A DNA stretch of 64,000 nt from Acetivibrio thermocellus ATCC 27405 (GCF_000015865.1 NC_009012.1:2659081-2723080), one strand, 5' to 3'. Counted from the stretch's first letter, positions 18,652 through 29,409 are shown. Translations and numbers: made by a program. Notes: generated by a model not told the origin, from the letters alone.

Positions 18652-19056
18652 CTATACATTTCTTCTTTTCGCATGTTCCCAAACGGCATCATTATTCTCA
18701 GGTTCCTCAAAACATCTGAACAGTGCGTCTTTTTCACTTTTCCTCAGCACCTCAAGACATTCATAATCTTTTTCCAGTTTTCTCAAAATATCCAACGTAT
18801 CATCATCCGAATCCATGTCAAGCACATGGAGCTTTCCTCCCGGCATAAGTTTTCTGATAAAATCCCTGGGAAGAACGTTTCTTAACACCCCTTCAATTGT
18901 TTCCCCCTGATTCCTGACAATCAGCACAAGCTTTACCTGGGAGTTTCTGTAGCCTTTGTTATGCTGTTTTATATAAACAAGAAACTGATGTATCAGTACC
19001 ATAAGGCCGTAAGCTGCCAGCACACACGTTGCTACTTCAAAAATAATTTCCGCCAT
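18652..19056 (-). CDS. Small membrane protein with a truncated glycosyltransferase-2-like domain
   Basis: 134 residues from the ATG at 19056 (GGGGGTG upstream). One N-terminal membrane helix (residues 2-25) is followed by about 90 residues resembling the first half of a GT-A fold: VLIVRNQGETIEGVLRNVLP and LHVLDMDSDDDTLDILRKLE, the latter holding a DSDD in place of the DxD region. The acceptor half is missing. It may be a degenerate or stand-alone half domain. Function unknown. Confidence 0.6.
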   Translation of the reverse strand: MAEIIFEVATCVLAAYGLMVLIHQFLVYIKQHNKGYRNSQVKLVLIVRNQGETIEGVLRNVLPRDFIRKLMPGGKLHVLDMDSDDDTLDILRKLEKDYECLEVLRKSEKDALFRCFEEPENNDAVWEHAKRRNV

Positions 19057-19115
19057 AACAACACCCCCAGTTATCAGTCTATGAAACCGACTGTACAACT
19101 GTTACAGGTGCTTAT

Positions 19116-19168
19116 TTTCAAAAAACAGGCCAAAGCAGACAAATTTATCGTCCGCTTCGGCCTGTTTA
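19116..19168 (-). terminator. Intrinsic terminator after metK
   Basis: A long interrupted stem between 19126-19139 and 19151-19164 with outer arms CAGGCC/GGCCTG and, on the minus strand, TTTTTTG after it. It follows metK, separated by a 140-base AT-rich stretch. Confidence 0.7.
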
Positions 19169-19311
19169 TTGCTTACTTTATTTGCTTCTTTCAATTCTTA
19201 TATTTTGTATGAAAATTCTTATATTAATTCTCATATTTTGTGTGAAATTTAAATTGCTGTATTTTATATGGAATTTTCTTTTTCATTTACTTTTTTAGGA
19301 TACGTCCAATC

Positions 19312-20505
19312 TTACAAACTTTGAGCCTCTTTTCTCAACTCTTCGGCTTTGTCGGTCCTCTCCCATGGAAGATCTATGTCAGTCCTTCCAAAATGTCCGT
19401 AAGCCGCTGTCTGTTTGTAAATCGGTCTTCTTAAGTCAAGGGTTTTGATAATTCCCGCAGGTCTTAAGTCGAAATATTTGTTTACCAGGCTTTCTATTTT
19501 TTCTTCAGGAATAATTCCGGTTCCAAAGGTATCAACCCTCACCGAAACCGGTCTTGCCACACCTATTGCATAAGCCAGCTGCACTTCACATTTTCTGGCA
19601 AGTCCCGCAGCAACTATGTTTTTAGCAACATAGCGGGCGGCATATGCAGCCGAACGGTCAACCTTTGTCGGATCTTTTCCTGAAAATGCCCCGCCGCCGT
19701 GTCTTGCATAACCTCCGTAAGTATCAACAATTATTTTCCTTCCGGTAAGTCCGGAGTCTCCCTGGGGCCCGCCAATCACAAATCTTCCTGTGGGATTGAC
19801 AAGATATTTTGTTTTACTGTCTAAAAGTTCTGCCGGTATAACAGGCTTTATAACATGCTCAATTACATCTCTTTTAATTGTATCGTAATCCACCTCAGGA
19901 CCATGCTGTGTGGAAATAAGCACCGTATCCACTCTTACAGGCTTGTCCCCGTCATATTCAACAGTGACCTGGGACTTTCCGTCAGGTCTCAAATAATTCA
20001 ACGTGCCGTTTTTCCTTACCTGACTTAACCTCATGGCAAGCTTGTGGGCCAATGAGATGGGCATTGGCATAAGTTCGGGCGTCTCATCACACGCAAAGCC
20101 GAACATCATTCCCTGATCGCCTGCTCCTATGGCTTCAATCTCCTCGTCACTCATTTCCCCTGTTTTTGCTTCCAGGGCTTTGTTAACCCCCATGGCAATA
20201 TCAGGAGACTGCTCGTCAATTGAAGTCAAAACCGCACACGTATCACAGTCAAATCCGTACTTTGCTCTGTCATAACCTATTTCCCGGATTGTACTTCTTA
20301 CAATTTTTGGTATATCAACATAGCAATTTGTTGTAATCTCTCCGGTTACCAAGACCAGCCCAGTGGTAACAGCAGTTTCACATGCTACCCTCGCCATAGG
20401 ATCCTGCGAAAAAATTGCGTCCAGAACGGCATCGGAGATCTGGTCGCATATTTTATCGGGATGGCCCTCCGTAACAGATTCCGACGTAAACAGTTTTCTT
20501 GCCAT
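19312..20505 (-). CDS. metK: S-adenosylmethionine synthetase
   Basis: 397 residues, full length. It makes SAM from methionine and ATP. Motifs: [20 protein letters not shown] near the start, [12 protein letters not shown] near 126-137, and [20 protein letters not shown], the phosphate-binding loop. ATG at 20505 preceded by GAGGT. A SAM-I riboswitch lies in the 5' leader, so SAM shuts off transcription. Confidence 0.98.
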   Translation of the reverse strand: MARKLFTSESVTEGHPDKICDQISDAVLDAIFSQDPMARVACETAVTTGLVLVTGEITTNCYVDIPKIVRSTIREIGYDRAKYGFDCDTCAVLTSIDEQSPDIAMGVNKALEAKTGEMSDEEIEAIGAGDQGMMFGFACDETPELMPMPISLAHKLAMRLSQVRKNGTLNYLRPDGKSQVTVEYDGDKPVRVDTVLISTQHGPEVDYDTIKRDVIEHVIKPVIPAELLDSKTKYLVNPTGRFVIGGPQGDSGLTGRKIIVDTYGGYARHGGGAFSGKDPTKVDRSAAYAARYVAKNIVAAGLARKCEVQLAYAIGVARPVSVRVDTFGTGIIPEEKIESLVNKYFDLRPAGIIKTLDLRRPIYKQTAAYGHFGRTDIDLPWERTDKAEELRKEAQSL

Positions 20506-20597
20506 TTAGGTTACCTCCTCATCAAAATTTTCCCTTGCGATAAACAACACCCGTTGCTGCATTGCCGCAACTTGTCGAAAAAACTGACAAAATAACA

Positions 20598-20624
20598 TAA
20601 AAAAACCTCTTTCACACAAAGAGG
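20598..20624 (-). terminator. Riboswitch-controlled terminator in the metK leader
   Basis: Stem CCTCTTT/AAAGAGG (20606-20612 with 20618-20624), then TTTTTTTA on the minus strand. It follows the SAM-I aptamer directly, as expected for the expression platform. Confidence 0.85.
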
Positions 20625-20638
20625 ATTCTTTTTTTATC

Positions 20639-20740
20639 CTCATCTGTCAGGACTTTTACATCCTGTAGGAATTGGCACCGATACAATTCTGCCGGTTGCC
20701 GGGTTTCATAGGGCCCATTCCCTCCGCCTCTCTTGATAAG
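20639..20740 (-). ncRNA. SAM-I (S-box) riboswitch aptamer upstream of metK
   Basis: The minus strand contains the S-box landmarks in order: CTTATCAAGAG, GGAGGGA, GGGCCC, ATGAAACCCGGCAACC, GGTGCCAATTCC and closing GATGAG, with P1 formed by 20735-20740 and 20639-20644. SAM binding favours the downstream terminator and lowers metK expression. Confidence 0.95.
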
Positions 20741-20767
20741 GTTACCTGTATTATTTTGTCATAGTAT

Positions 20768-20796
20768 AATGTATCATATACCTTATATTTCGTCAA
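20768..20796 (-). promoter_or_regulatory. Candidate sigma-A promoter for metK
   Basis: Minus strand TTGACG (20791-20796), 17 bases, TACATT (20768-20773), about 30 bases upstream of the aptamer. Confidence 0.5.
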
Positions 20797-20855
20797 TAAA
20801 TATAAAATAAATATAAAAACTTTTTCTTATTGAAATTTTCGCCAGATTTCTCGTA

Positions 20856-21260
20856 CTAAATGTTTTCCGCTTTCTTATATACTTTATCTCTGAAATTTTG
20901 AGATGAGACTATGTACCTCTCATGGTACCCTTCTCCGATTTTTTCGACACCGTCAAAAGCCTCCACCTTGAATGTAAGCTTCCTTCCCTCAACAGCTATC
21001 AACTCTGCCAAAGCTTTTACTTTCATTCCCACAGGTGTACCGGCAATATGCTTGATGTTTACCGCAGTACCGACGGTGGTATACCCTTTGGGCAGATGCA
21101 GGGCCACAGCTGACAATGCAGCACGTTCCATCAAGCCTATCATTGCGGGGGTAGCATAAACATCCATATTTCCGCTTCCGTATTCTTCCGCCGTACTTTT
21201 CTGGGAAACCCAAGTTTCAACAGATGCATTCAAACCTACTTTCAAATTCACATTTTCCAT
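20856..21260 (-). CDS. Hot-dog-fold thioesterase, fluoroacetyl-CoA thioesterase (FlK)-like
   Basis: 134 residues from the ATG at 21260 (GAGAGGGA upstream). The single hot-dog domain carries the FlK-type residues: Thr and Glu in YATPAMIGLMERAA and His in NIKHIAGTPVG. Members hydrolyse small acyl-CoAs; the natural substrate here is unknown. It follows ftsH after a terminator and precedes the metK promoter, so it is probably a single-gene unit. Confidence 0.8.
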   Translation of the reverse strand: MENVNLKVGLNASVETWVSQKSTAEEYGSGNMDVYATPAMIGLMERAALSAVALHLPKGYTTVGTAVNIKHIAGTPVGMKVKALAELIAVEGRKLTFKVEAFDGVEKIGEGYHERYIVSSQNFRDKVYKKAENI

Positions 21261-21367
21261 GGCTCTTCCCTCTCTACTCAAAAATTATGGATTTTATTTT
21301 GGTGCAATCAAAAATTGCAGTCTAAAATACTTGTTTATTATAACAAATACATATGTGATAATAAAGT

Positions 21368-21399
21368 AAAAAAAGAGACAGTTTATCACCATCTCTTTT
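21368..21399 (-). terminator. Probable intrinsic terminator after ftsH
   Basis: AAAAGAGA (21371-21378) pairs with TCTCTTTT (21392-21399); the minus strand continues TTT. A-T rich, 13-base loop. Confidence 0.6.
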
Positions 21400-21427
21400 C
21401 AGAAAGCTGTTTTTTTCAAAGAATAAA

Positions 21428-23227
21428 TCATGCATTTGCATACAACTCTTCAAACTCGTAACCTTCAAGTTTTTCCTTTTCCATAAGGGCGTTGGCTACG
21501 GCATGAAGTTTGTTTATATTCTCTTTCAAAATATTTTTTATTCTTTCATAACATGAATCTATTATCTTCTTTACTTCTCTGTCAATTTGAGCAGCTATCT
21601 CCTCACTGTAGTTTTTTGTCTGGACAAAATCCCTACCGATAAATACCTCGTCACTTTCATTTGCAAATACGAGATTGCCAAGGGTATCACTCATACCATA
21701 TTTGGTAATCATGCTTCTGGCAATTCCGTTTGCCTGCTTCAGATCGGAGTATGCTCCGGTGCTCACTTCACCCAGCACAATCTCCTCTGCCGCTCTTCCT
21801 CCCAATGCAACGATAATCTTTTCAATAAGATGGGACTTGGTCTCATAATTTTTATCCTCATCTGGTTTGTGTGCGGTAAAACCGCCTGCCATACCCGACG
21901 GAATTATGGATATCCTGTCAACCCTGTCGGTAGTGGAAACTTCTTTTATTGCAATGGCATGACCGGCTTCATGATAGGCAGTAAGCCTTTTTTCCTTCTC
22001 GCTCATTACCCTGCTCTTTTTCTCCGGTCCCATGACCACCTTGAATGTCGCTTCTTTTATTTCAGCCATTGTTATCACTTTCTTGTTGGCTCTGGCAGCA
22101 AGCAAAGCTGCTTCATTAAGAAGGTTTTCAAGGTCCGCTCCGGTAAATCCGGGGGTACTTTTTGCAAGTTCATCCAATTTGACATCTTCCGCCAGGGGCT
22201 TGCCTTTGGCATGAACTTTCAGTATTTCCTCTCTTCCTTTTATGTCCGGAAGCCCCACAACTACTCTTCTATCAAATCTTCCCGGTCTTAAAAGCGCAGG
22301 GTCCAAAATATCCGGTCTGTTTGTTGCAGCCAGAATTATTACCCCTTCATTTGCTCCGAAACCGTCCATTTCAACCAACAGCTGATTAAGCGTCTGTTCT
22401 CTCTCGTCATGGCCGCCGCCGAGACCTGCTCCTCTATGTCTTCCGACAGCATCAATTTCATCTATGAAAACAATACAGGGGGCATTCTTCTTTGCCTGTT
22501 CAAAAAGGTCTCTAACCCTCGAAGCACCTACACCGACAAACATTTCCACAAAGTCCGATCCGCTTATGCTGAAGAACGGAACTCCGGCTTCTCCGGACAC
22601 GGCTTTTGCCAGCAAGGTTTTACCTGTACCCGGAGGTCCCACCAAAAGCACTCCTTTTGGTATCCTCGCTCCCAACTCCAAAAACTTTTTGGAATTTTTC
22701 AGAAATTCGACTATTTCCCTTAGCTCCTCTTTCTCCTCATCCGCTCCTGCGACGTCATTGAAAGTCACTTTTCTCTTATCGTCTATTGTCATTTTGGCTC
22801 TGCTTTTTCCAAAAGACATTACTCTGCTTCCGCCGCCCTGAGACTGCTGGAGGAAGAACACCCAGAACAGCACAAACACAACTATAATTACCAAAGTAGG
22901 CAATATAGAAATCCACCACGGCGGCGAATAAGGAACCTTGCTTCGAAACTCAAGCTCTCCTTCTCTGATAAGGTCGTTTATCTCATTCATGAACACTTCA
23001 ACATCGGGTATATAAACAAACTGGTCCCTCTGTCCCTCTTCTTTATATTTTACCGTGGCTTTATTGTCTTCCAGTATAATTTCCTGAACCTTACCGTTGT
23101 GAATATCGCTTATAAGCTGGGAATACTTTTGTTCCTTTTCAACAGGCCGGCTTTGCACTATGACCAGAAAAGCCAGCAACATCACAAACAGCACTATATA
23201 AAAGCTTATATTTTTAAAATATTTCAA
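21428..23227 (-). CDS. ftsH: ATP-dependent zinc metalloprotease FtsH
   Basis: 599 residues: two membrane helices (about 8-24 and 107-127) around an extracytoplasmic domain, AAA module with Walker A GPPGTGKT near 199, pore loop [19 protein letters not shown], Walker [20 protein letters not shown], and protease motif HEAGH in [14 protein letters not shown]. It degrades membrane and regulatory proteins. TTG start at 23227 with AGGAGG seven bases upstream. tilS-hpt-ftsH is the order in Bacillus. A protease-less paralogue lies at 47675-48853. Confidence 0.97.
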   Translation of the reverse strand: MKYFKNISFYIVLFVMLLAFLVIVQSRPVEKEQKYSQLISDIHNGKVQEIILEDNKATVKYKEEGQRDQFVYIPDVEVFMNEINDLIREGELEFRSKVPYSPPWWISILPTLVIIVVFVLFWVFFLQQSQGGGSRVMSFGKSRAKMTIDDKRKVTFNDVAGADEEKEELREIVEFLKNSKKFLELGARIPKGVLLVGPPGTGKTLLAKAVSGEAGVPFFSISGSDFVEMFVGVGASRVRDLFEQAKKNAPCIVFIDEIDAVGRHRGAGLGGGHDEREQTLNQLLVEMDGFGANEGVIILAATNRPDILDPALLRPGRFDRRVVVGLPDIKGREEILKVHAKGKPLAEDVKLDELAKSTPGFTGADLENLLNEAALLAARANKKVITMAEIKEATFKVVMGPEKKSRVMSEKEKRLTAYHEAGHAIAIKEVSTTDRVDRISIIPSGMAGGFTAHKPDEDKNYETKSHLIEKIIVALGGRAAEEIVLGEVSTGAYSDLKQANGIARSMITKYGMSDTLGNLVFANESDEVFIGRDFVQTKNYSEEIAAQIDREVKKIIDSCYERIKNILKENINKLHAVANALMEKEKLEGYEFEELYANA

Positions 23228-23354
23228 CTAGTTCCCTCCTCATTCTTTATAGCAATATAGCAAAACACTATCTCTCATACATATTATTATAAAATATATA
23301 TTACATTATATTAACATAACGGTATTAAAAACACAAGAAACCTTTGTATATTTT

Positions 23355-23909
23355 TTAGTCCATATCTTCTTTGTCCGTATAAACAGACGAATCCAGCACG
23401 CACACATCCGGGAGATTTCTGTATTTTTCCGCATAATCCAATCCATAGCCCACCACAAACTTATCCGGTATTGTGATACCTTTATAATCTATTTCCAAAT
23501 CAACCTTTCTCCTTGACGGTTTGTCAAGGGCGGTGCATATTTTTACATCTTTGGGTCCTCTGGCTTCAAACATGCTTTTCAGATAATGCAGCGTAAGACC
23601 TGTATCCACCAAGTCTTCAACGATAAGGACATGCTTGTTGGTTATATCTATATCGATGTCTTTTATTATACGCACAACCCCCGATGATTTGGTGGAATTG
23701 CCGTAACTTGACACCGATATGAAATCCACATCAATGGGTATGGTTATTTCCCTTATTAAGTCGGCAAAAAATACCACTCCTCCTTTTAACACCCCTATCA
23801 GGACAAGCTCTTTTCCTTCATAGTCACTGGAAATCCTCTTTCCCAACTCTTTAGCGTTGTTTTTAAGTTCCTCTCTGGTAACCAAAATTTCTTTAATTTG
23901 ATTTATCAT
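23355..23909 (-). CDS. hpt: Hypoxanthine phosphoribosyltransferase
   Basis: 184 residues. PRPP-binding loop VLIVEDLVDTGLTLHYL and VLKGGVVFFADL are diagnostic. It salvages hypoxanthine and guanine to IMP and GMP. Between tilS and ftsH, as in many Firmicutes. Confidence 0.94.
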   Translation of the reverse strand: MINQIKEILVTREELKNNAKELGKRISSDYEGKELVLIGVLKGGVVFFADLIREITIPIDVDFISVSSYGNSTKSSGVVRIIKDIDIDITNKHVLIVEDLVDTGLTLHYLKSMFEARGPKDVKICTALDKPSRRKVDLEIDYKGITIPDKFVVGYGLDYAEKYRNLPDVCVLDSSVYTDKEDMD

Positions 23910-24062
23910 GAGTTTCCTCCTAAATATACGCTTTTTTAAGCTATTTTTAATCTATATATTTTAATCTGTAATCGGGCAATTTATAAGCTAACAATCCATA
24001 ATTCATAAGACCGTCGTCTTTCACTTAACACCAATATGCCGGTTTTTAGAATTTTGATTGGT

Positions 24063-25475
24063 TCAGTGCGAGTTATCATAGGATAATTTCAGTATGATTT
24101 TAGTATTTTCAGTTACTTTAAATTTATCACTGATTTTGTAACCTATTATCCATACAATTTCTTTACGTGTTGAAATTAACGGTATTTGATTTCTTGTTTC
24201 TCTTGGGATTTTATTGTCAATAAAAAACTCCTTGAGTTTTTTGGTGCCGTTTGAGTTACGGGGCCTGAAAACATCACCGTCTCTTCTGTTTCTTAAGTAT
24301 ATTCCCTCTTTCAGCCTGTCATAATCAAAAAACTGAACCTTGCTTTTGTCCGGTACCTTTGTAAAATCCTCTATACTAAAGCAATCTGCGGAAACATCAA
24401 TAAGGGTTGCCTCCAAGCTGCCACATATTTCATCAACAACCGTAATTCCGGGTATGTTTACTTCCTTATTGAAATATATGTCTTCCTCTTTAAGCTCGTG
24501 CAAACATATTTTCAAGGTATTATAGGATTTCACTGCCCTTACTCCGTGGGGAAGGTGCAGCATTGATCCCGTTTTACCGTTTTCAATCAGATCTGTTATA
24601 CTGTCAATATGCACTGTTGCAATTCCTTTTATGTCACCTTTGATTTGTTTTATGGAATTTCGAATTATTCTTTTCCGAGCCGCAATGTGACATTCCTTTA
24701 AAATATTAAGATCTAAAATTACTCCCTTGTCATCGCTCTTTATTTTTGCTTTGTTGTAAATTTCATCTGTCCGGCTTTCGATAAAGCTTACGTCATCTTT
24801 TATTAAATCTGCCATTTTGCTTATGCCATTTACTATATCGGCATTGAATAATTTCTCTATATAGGGTATCAGATCAAGTCTTATTTTGTTTCTGGTATAA
24901 ATATTCTCCAAATTTGTACTGTCAATACGCGGATTTAGGTTGTGAATCCGGCAGTAATTTTCAATTTCCGTTCTCTCAACACCCAAAAGAGGTCTTATTA
25001 TCCTACCTCGAATATAATCCATTCCCCTAAGTCCGTCAAGACCTGTGCCTCTTATAATATTCATCAGCACGGTTTCCGCCTGGTCATTTTTATTGTGGGC
25101 CACAGCAATTCTTTGGGCGCCGAAGTTATCCGCAACTTCCTCAAAAAGTCTATACCTCTCTATCCGGCCGGTCTCCTCCAGGGAAAGCCTTCGTTCCTTT
25201 GCAAGCTTTTTTATGTCAATACGCCGGGTGACAAGTTCAACATTCAATTTTTTGCACAAGTTCTCAACAAAAGCCTCATCTCCGGAAGCTTCGTCCCCTC
25301 TCAACATATGGTTGACATGAACTGCCACAAGCCCCAAATCCATGCTTTCCCTAAGTTTGCACAGAATGTGCAGAAGGCACACCGAATCAGGACCGCCGGA
25401 CACTCCGACCACTATTTTATCTTTGTTGTTTATCATATTGTATTTTTTAATTGTTTCCAATACCTTGTCAATCAT
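24063..25475 (-). CDS. tilS: tRNA(Ile)-lysidine synthase TilS
   Basis: 470 residues. ATP-pyrophosphatase P-loop GVSGGPDSVCLLHIL near 24-38, AHNKNDQAETVLMNIIRGTG for tRNA binding, and a C-terminal TilS domain with LKEFFIDNKIPRETR. It converts C34 of the CAU tRNA-Ile to lysidine so that AUA is read. It starts 15 bases after dnaB ends. Confidence 0.95.
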   Translation of the reverse strand: MIDKVLETIKKYNMINNKDKIVVGVSGGPDSVCLLHILCKLRESMDLGLVAVHVNHMLRGDEASGDEAFVENLCKKLNVELVTRRIDIKKLAKERRLSLEETGRIERYRLFEEVADNFGAQRIAVAHNKNDQAETVLMNIIRGTGLDGLRGMDYIRGRIIRPLLGVERTEIENYCRIHNLNPRIDSTNLENIYTRNKIRLDLIPYIEKLFNADIVNGISKMADLIKDDVSFIESRTDEIYNKAKIKSDDKGVILDLNILKECHIAARKRIIRNSIKQIKGDIKGIATVHIDSITDLIENGKTGSMLHLPHGVRAVKSYNTLKICLHELKEEDIYFNKEVNIPGITVVDEICGSLEATLIDVSADCFSIEDFTKVPDKSKVQFFDYDRLKEGIYLRNRRDGDVFRPRNSNGTKKLKEFFIDNKIPRETRNQIPLISTRKEIVWIIGYKISDKFKVTENTKIILKLSYDNSH

Positions 25476-25490
25476 AAAACCATTCCAGCA

Positions 25491-26828
25491 CTATTGTCTA
25501 TATTTCTCAAGGTTCGCAAACTTCGTATACTGACCCAGCCATGCCAGTTCCACAGTACCCGTCGAACCGTTTCTGTGCTTTGCAATTATCACTTCGGCAA
25601 TATTCTTCTTTTCAGTATCGGGATTGTAATAGTCATCCCTGTATAAGAACATTACTATATCCGCATCCTGCTCTATTGCGCCGGATTCCCTCAGGTCGCT
25701 TAAAATAGGCCTGTGATCCGACCTTAACTCCGGGGCACGGCTAAGCTGGGACAAAGTCAGCACAGGTACGTTTATCTCCTTTGCCAGTATCTTAAGAGAC
25801 CTAGATATCTCCGATATTTCCTGCTGCCTGCTCTCACTTTTTCCCCTTCCCTGCATAAGCTGAAGGTAATCTATGACAACCAGACCCAAATTTTTTTCCA
25901 GCTTGAGTCTTCTGCATTTTGCCCTTATTTCCGCGACAGAAAGTCCAGGGGTGTCATCAATATAAATCGGCGCTTCGGACAAAGGCCCCAATGCTCTTGC
26001 TACTTTCTGCCAGTCACTGTCCTCCAGCTTTCCGGTTCTCATCTTCTGACTGTCCACCATGGCTTCACAGCATAGCATTCTGTTTACCAACTGTTCTTTC
26101 GACATTTCCAGACTGAATATGGCGACAGGCACCTTTGCGTGAATGGCAGCATATTGAGCTATGTTCAGTACAAAAGAAGTCTTCCCCATGGCCGGTCTTG
26201 CCGCAATCAATATCAAGTCCGAATTTTGAAGCCCTGCAGTCTTGTAGTCCAAATCCACAAATCCGGTGGGAATTCCTGTGATGTATCCTTTATTGTTGTA
26301 AAGCTCCTCAAGCCGGTTGAAAGTATCAATCAATACATCTTTAATCAGGGCAAACCCCTGGGTGTTTCTCTTCTGAAGTACGTCAAATATGCTTTTTTCA
26401 GCCTTGTCCAAAACATAGGAAACCTCTTCCGCGGCTTCATAACCCATATTGATTATTTCACTGGAAGCCTTGATAAGCCTTCTTAATATAGATTTTTCTT
26501 CGACTATTTTTGCATAATGTTTTGCATTTGCAGTGGTAGGAACCAAACTTGCCAGATTCGTAAGATACTCAAGCCCACCTACCGCCTCCAGACTCCCTCT
26601 TACCTTAAGCTGTTCCGCAACTGTAATGAGGTCAATAGGTTCTCCCTTTTCATAAAGGTCCATTATTGCTTCGAATATTTCCCTATGGTCCTCTCTGTAA
26701 AAGTCCTGGCTTGAAATTATCTCCGTTACACTTGACAGAACTTCTTTGTCCAGCAGTATGGCACCCAGTACCGACTGCTCAGCCTCAATATTTTGCGGGG
26801 GTATCCGGCCAAAAGAACCCAAGTCCAT
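25491..26828 (-). CDS. dnaB: Replicative DNA helicase DnaB
   Basis: 445 residues. N-terminal primase-binding domain (PPQNIEAEQSVLGAILLD), RecA-like domain with Walker A ARPAMGKTSFVLNIA near 207, Walker B LGLVVIDYLQLM near 303, and SQLSRAPELRSDHRP. It unwinds DNA ahead of the fork as a hexamer. No intein is visible. Confidence 0.97.
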   Translation of the reverse strand: MDLGSFGRIPPQNIEAEQSVLGAILLDKEVLSSVTEIISSQDFYREDHREIFEAIMDLYEKGEPIDLITVAEQLKVRGSLEAVGGLEYLTNLASLVPTTANAKHYAKIVEEKSILRRLIKASSEIINMGYEAAEEVSYVLDKAEKSIFDVLQKRNTQGFALIKDVLIDTFNRLEELYNNKGYITGIPTGFVDLDYKTAGLQNSDLILIAARPAMGKTSFVLNIAQYAAIHAKVPVAIFSLEMSKEQLVNRMLCCEAMVDSQKMRTGKLEDSDWQKVARALGPLSEAPIYIDDTPGLSVAEIRAKCRRLKLEKNLGLVVIDYLQLMQGRGKSESRQQEISEISRSLKILAKEINVPVLTLSQLSRAPELRSDHRPILSDLRESGAIEQDADIVMFLYRDDYYNPDTEKKNIAEVIIAKHRNGSTGTVELAWLGQYTKFANLEKYRQ

Positions 26829-26881
26829 ATATCATCACTCATCCTGACATAAACATATTTTCGCCAAAGACTGGCTCAAAA

Positions 26882-27328
26882 TCATTCCTGTTCAATCTTA
26901 ACCGTCAACTTAGCACTTACTCCCGGATACAGCTTTACCTCTGCTTCATATGTACCCAGTGATTTCATGGATTCAGGAAGACTTATTTTCTTTTTGTCTA
27001 TGTCAAGATTGTGCTGTTTTTTCAAATAATCCGACACATCCTTGCTGGTCATTGAGCCAAAAAGCTTTCCGTTTTCTCCCGCCTTTGCCTTGAGAGTAAC
27101 CACTATGCCTTTAAGCTTTTCAGCAAGTTCCTTTGCCTGGGCAAGCTCCCGCTCCTTTCTGTTCTTTTCGGCTTCCTTTTTAGTCTGCATAATATTTATA
27201 TTAGCCGCAGTCGCTTCCACAGCCAGGCCTTTTGGAATCAGAAAATTTCTTGCATATCCGTCACTTACCTCAACAAGACTTTCCTTTTTCCCAAGTCCCT
27301 TGACATCCTCTTTTAAAATAACTTTCAT
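26882..27328 (-). CDS. rplI: 50S ribosomal protein L9
   Basis: 148 residues with the L9 signature MKVILKEDVKGLGKKESLVE and GYARNFLIPKGLAVEAT, a long central helix and the C-terminal RNA-binding domain. The gdpP-rplI-dnaB order is conserved in Firmicutes. Confidence 0.97.
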   Translation of the reverse strand: MKVILKEDVKGLGKKESLVEVSDGYARNFLIPKGLAVEATAANINIMQTKKEAEKNRKERELAQAKELAEKLKGIVVTLKAKAGENGKLFGSMTSKDVSDYLKKQHNLDIDKKKISLPESMKSLGTYEAEVKLYPGVSAKLTVKIEQE

Positions 27329-27374
27329 AACATACCTCTCCTTAAAATCATATTACTTATATAATAACAGAATA

Positions 27375-29384
27375 CTATGCGTTTTGTCTGTTGATTTCAA
27401 CAAAATATTCATCAATCGCTCCAACAAGTTTTGCTTTTGCCTCTTCAACCGTCACTCCCTGAAGCTGGGCTCCGGCAACCGTCATATGGCCCCCGCCTCC
27501 AAGCTTTTCAAGGATTACCTGAACATTCACATCCCCCAGGGATCTTCCGCTAATGGCAACTCCGCTGTTAATATGGCTCAGTACAAAAGCCGCATTAAGT
27601 CCTGCCAAATTAACAAGCTGGTCTGCCGCCTGGGCGGCAATCAATGTAACATTTTTCACATTCTGCGGGCAAACGGATATTGCCACGTTGTCCCTTACTA
27701 TTTCCGCTTCCCTTACCACATTGGAAATGTTTATATAGGTATTAATGTCACTTTGGAACATCTGCCTTACCGAAACAGTGTCAACCCCGTGTCTTCTTAA
27801 GAAAGCCGCTGCCTCAAAAGTGCGCACTCCCGTCTTGAATGTGAAATTCTTGGTATCCACCACTATTCCGGCATACAGGGCTTCAGCTTCAACAGGCGCA
27901 AGCTTTATTTTTTCCTCCACATATTGAAGTATCTCTGTAACCAGCTCGCATGTGGATGAGGCATAAGTTTCCTGATAGGTAAGCACCGCCTCCTGAAGAT
28001 AATCCGCACCTCTTCTGTGATGGTCTATAACCACTATCTGATCCGTATATTTTAAAAGCTCCGGAAACTCGGTAAAACTCGGCCTGTGGGTATCCACAAT
28101 AATCAAGAGTGTCTTTTTACTGATTTTCTCAATGGCTTCTTCCTTTGCTATAAACAGGCCTTCATAATCTCCGCTTTTTTCAATTTTTGATATCAAAACA
28201 TCTATTGTAGGATTTGAGCTGTTTAAAACTATATGGGCCTCCTTGTTTCTGTTCTTTGCCACCCTGTATATTCCCAGAGCCGCTCCCAGACAGTCAATGT
28301 CACAGTTCTCATGCCCCATTATCATTACGTCCGAGGCCTGGTCAATAAGCTCCCTCAATGCGTAGGCAATAACCCTTGCTTTAACTTTCGTTCTTTTCTC
28401 CAGCTCCCTGGTCTTTCCTCCGAAGAAAGATATATTTTCCCCGTTTTTTACAACCACCTGGTCGCCGCCTCTTCCCAACGCAATGTCCAAAGATGCGCGG
28501 GCAAAACGGAACTTCTCCAGCAGCGAATCCGTTCCTACACCTATTCCAATACTCAGCGTAACGGGAATCTTGTTCCCCACATTTATTTCCTTGACGGAAT
28601 CCAGGATGTCAAACTTTTTCTCTTCAAAATCCTTAAGATACTTATAGTCGAAAATGAGTATATATTTATCCCTTTCAAATTTTTTAAGTATACCGTTGGT
28701 ATATCCCATCCACCGGGTTATCTTCGCATCTATTTCCGCAAGAATTTGGGTGCGTATCGTATCTTCCAGGCTCTGCATCAAATCATCATAATTGTCTATT
28801 ATGATAATTCCCACCGTTGCTCTTTCATTTTCATACTTTTTCCTAAGTTCCACCAGTTCCGTGTTGTCCACAAAATACATAAGTATTATGAACCCGTCTT
28901 CATTTATTTTGCTGTCCACCTTCACGAAATTGCCCAATACACAGTAGTTTCTTCCGTTTATCACAATATCCTTGCTAAAGTTCACGTTCCCGTTGGACAG
29001 TTCATCAGGATTCAATTCTTTTATAAATGAATGTATTGTCTTCTCTAAAAGTTTCTCCCCGTCAAAGATTTTTTTAAAAGACGAATTATACCAGATAATT
29101 GTCCCGTCCAGCTCAATCAAAACCAAAGGCATGGGGAAATTGAGCAGCGTATCCTTTGACGCCGTATTTATATTGAATGTCAAATTTTCAATATATCGGG
29201 TTATTTCCTTGTGTCTCTTGTAATTTGTCCGAAAGTTGTAATATAAAAGCAGCAAAAACAACGCATAGCCCGGTATGGCAACCGTAAATTCCAGAATTGA
29301 AATAATTATCAATAGAAAAAATATAATCAGCAGATAAAAACTTGATTTTGGTAAAAACATCCCAATAAATTTTTTACTTTCCAT
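27375..29384 (-). CDS. gdpP: Cyclic-di-AMP phosphodiesterase GdpP (PAS, degenerate GGDEF, DHH-DHHA1)
   Basis: 669 residues from the ATG at 29384 (AGGAGG seven bases upstream). Two membrane helices (about 15-50), a PAS-like domain, a GGDEF relic without the GG(D/E)EF loop, then the phosphodiesterase: MGHENCDIDCLGAALG, VIDHHRR (the DHH motif) and GGGGHMTVAGAQ. It lowers c-di-AMP, which controls potassium and wall homeostasis. Next to rplI as in Bacillus. Confidence 0.93.
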   Translation of the reverse strand: MESKKFIGMFLPKSSFYLLIIFFLLIIISILEFTVAIPGYALFLLLLYYNFRTNYKRHKEITRYIENLTFNINTASKDTLLNFPMPLVLIELDGTIIWYNSSFKKIFDGEKLLEKTIHSFIKELNPDELSNGNVNFSKDIVINGRNYCVLGNFVKVDSKINEDGFIILMYFVDNTELVELRKKYENERATVGIIIIDNYDDLMQSLEDTIRTQILAEIDAKITRWMGYTNGILKKFERDKYILIFDYKYLKDFEEKKFDILDSVKEINVGNKIPVTLSIGIGVGTDSLLEKFRFARASLDIALGRGGDQVVVKNGENISFFGGKTRELEKRTKVKARVIAYALRELIDQASDVMIMGHENCDIDCLGAALGIYRVAKNRNKEAHIVLNSSNPTIDVLISKIEKSGDYEGLFIAKEEAIEKISKKTLLIIVDTHRPSFTEFPELLKYTDQIVVIDHHRRGADYLQEAVLTYQETYASSTCELVTEILQYVEEKIKLAPVEAEALYAGIVVDTKNFTFKTGVRTFEAAAFLRRHGVDTVSVRQMFQSDINTYINISNVVREAEIVRDNVAISVCPQNVKNVTLIAAQAADQLVNLAGLNAAFVLSHINSGVAISGRSLGDVNVQVILEKLGGGGHMTVAGAQLQGVTVEEAKAKLVGAIDEYFVEINRQNA

Positions 29385-29409
29385 CGCCACTCCTCCTGTA
29401 TTTTATGCC

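Noticed and set aside
18575-19275. Repeated motif near TATTTTATATGAA in spacers on both sides of 18652-19056
   Set aside because: Four degenerate copies of very AT-rich sequence; could be chance.
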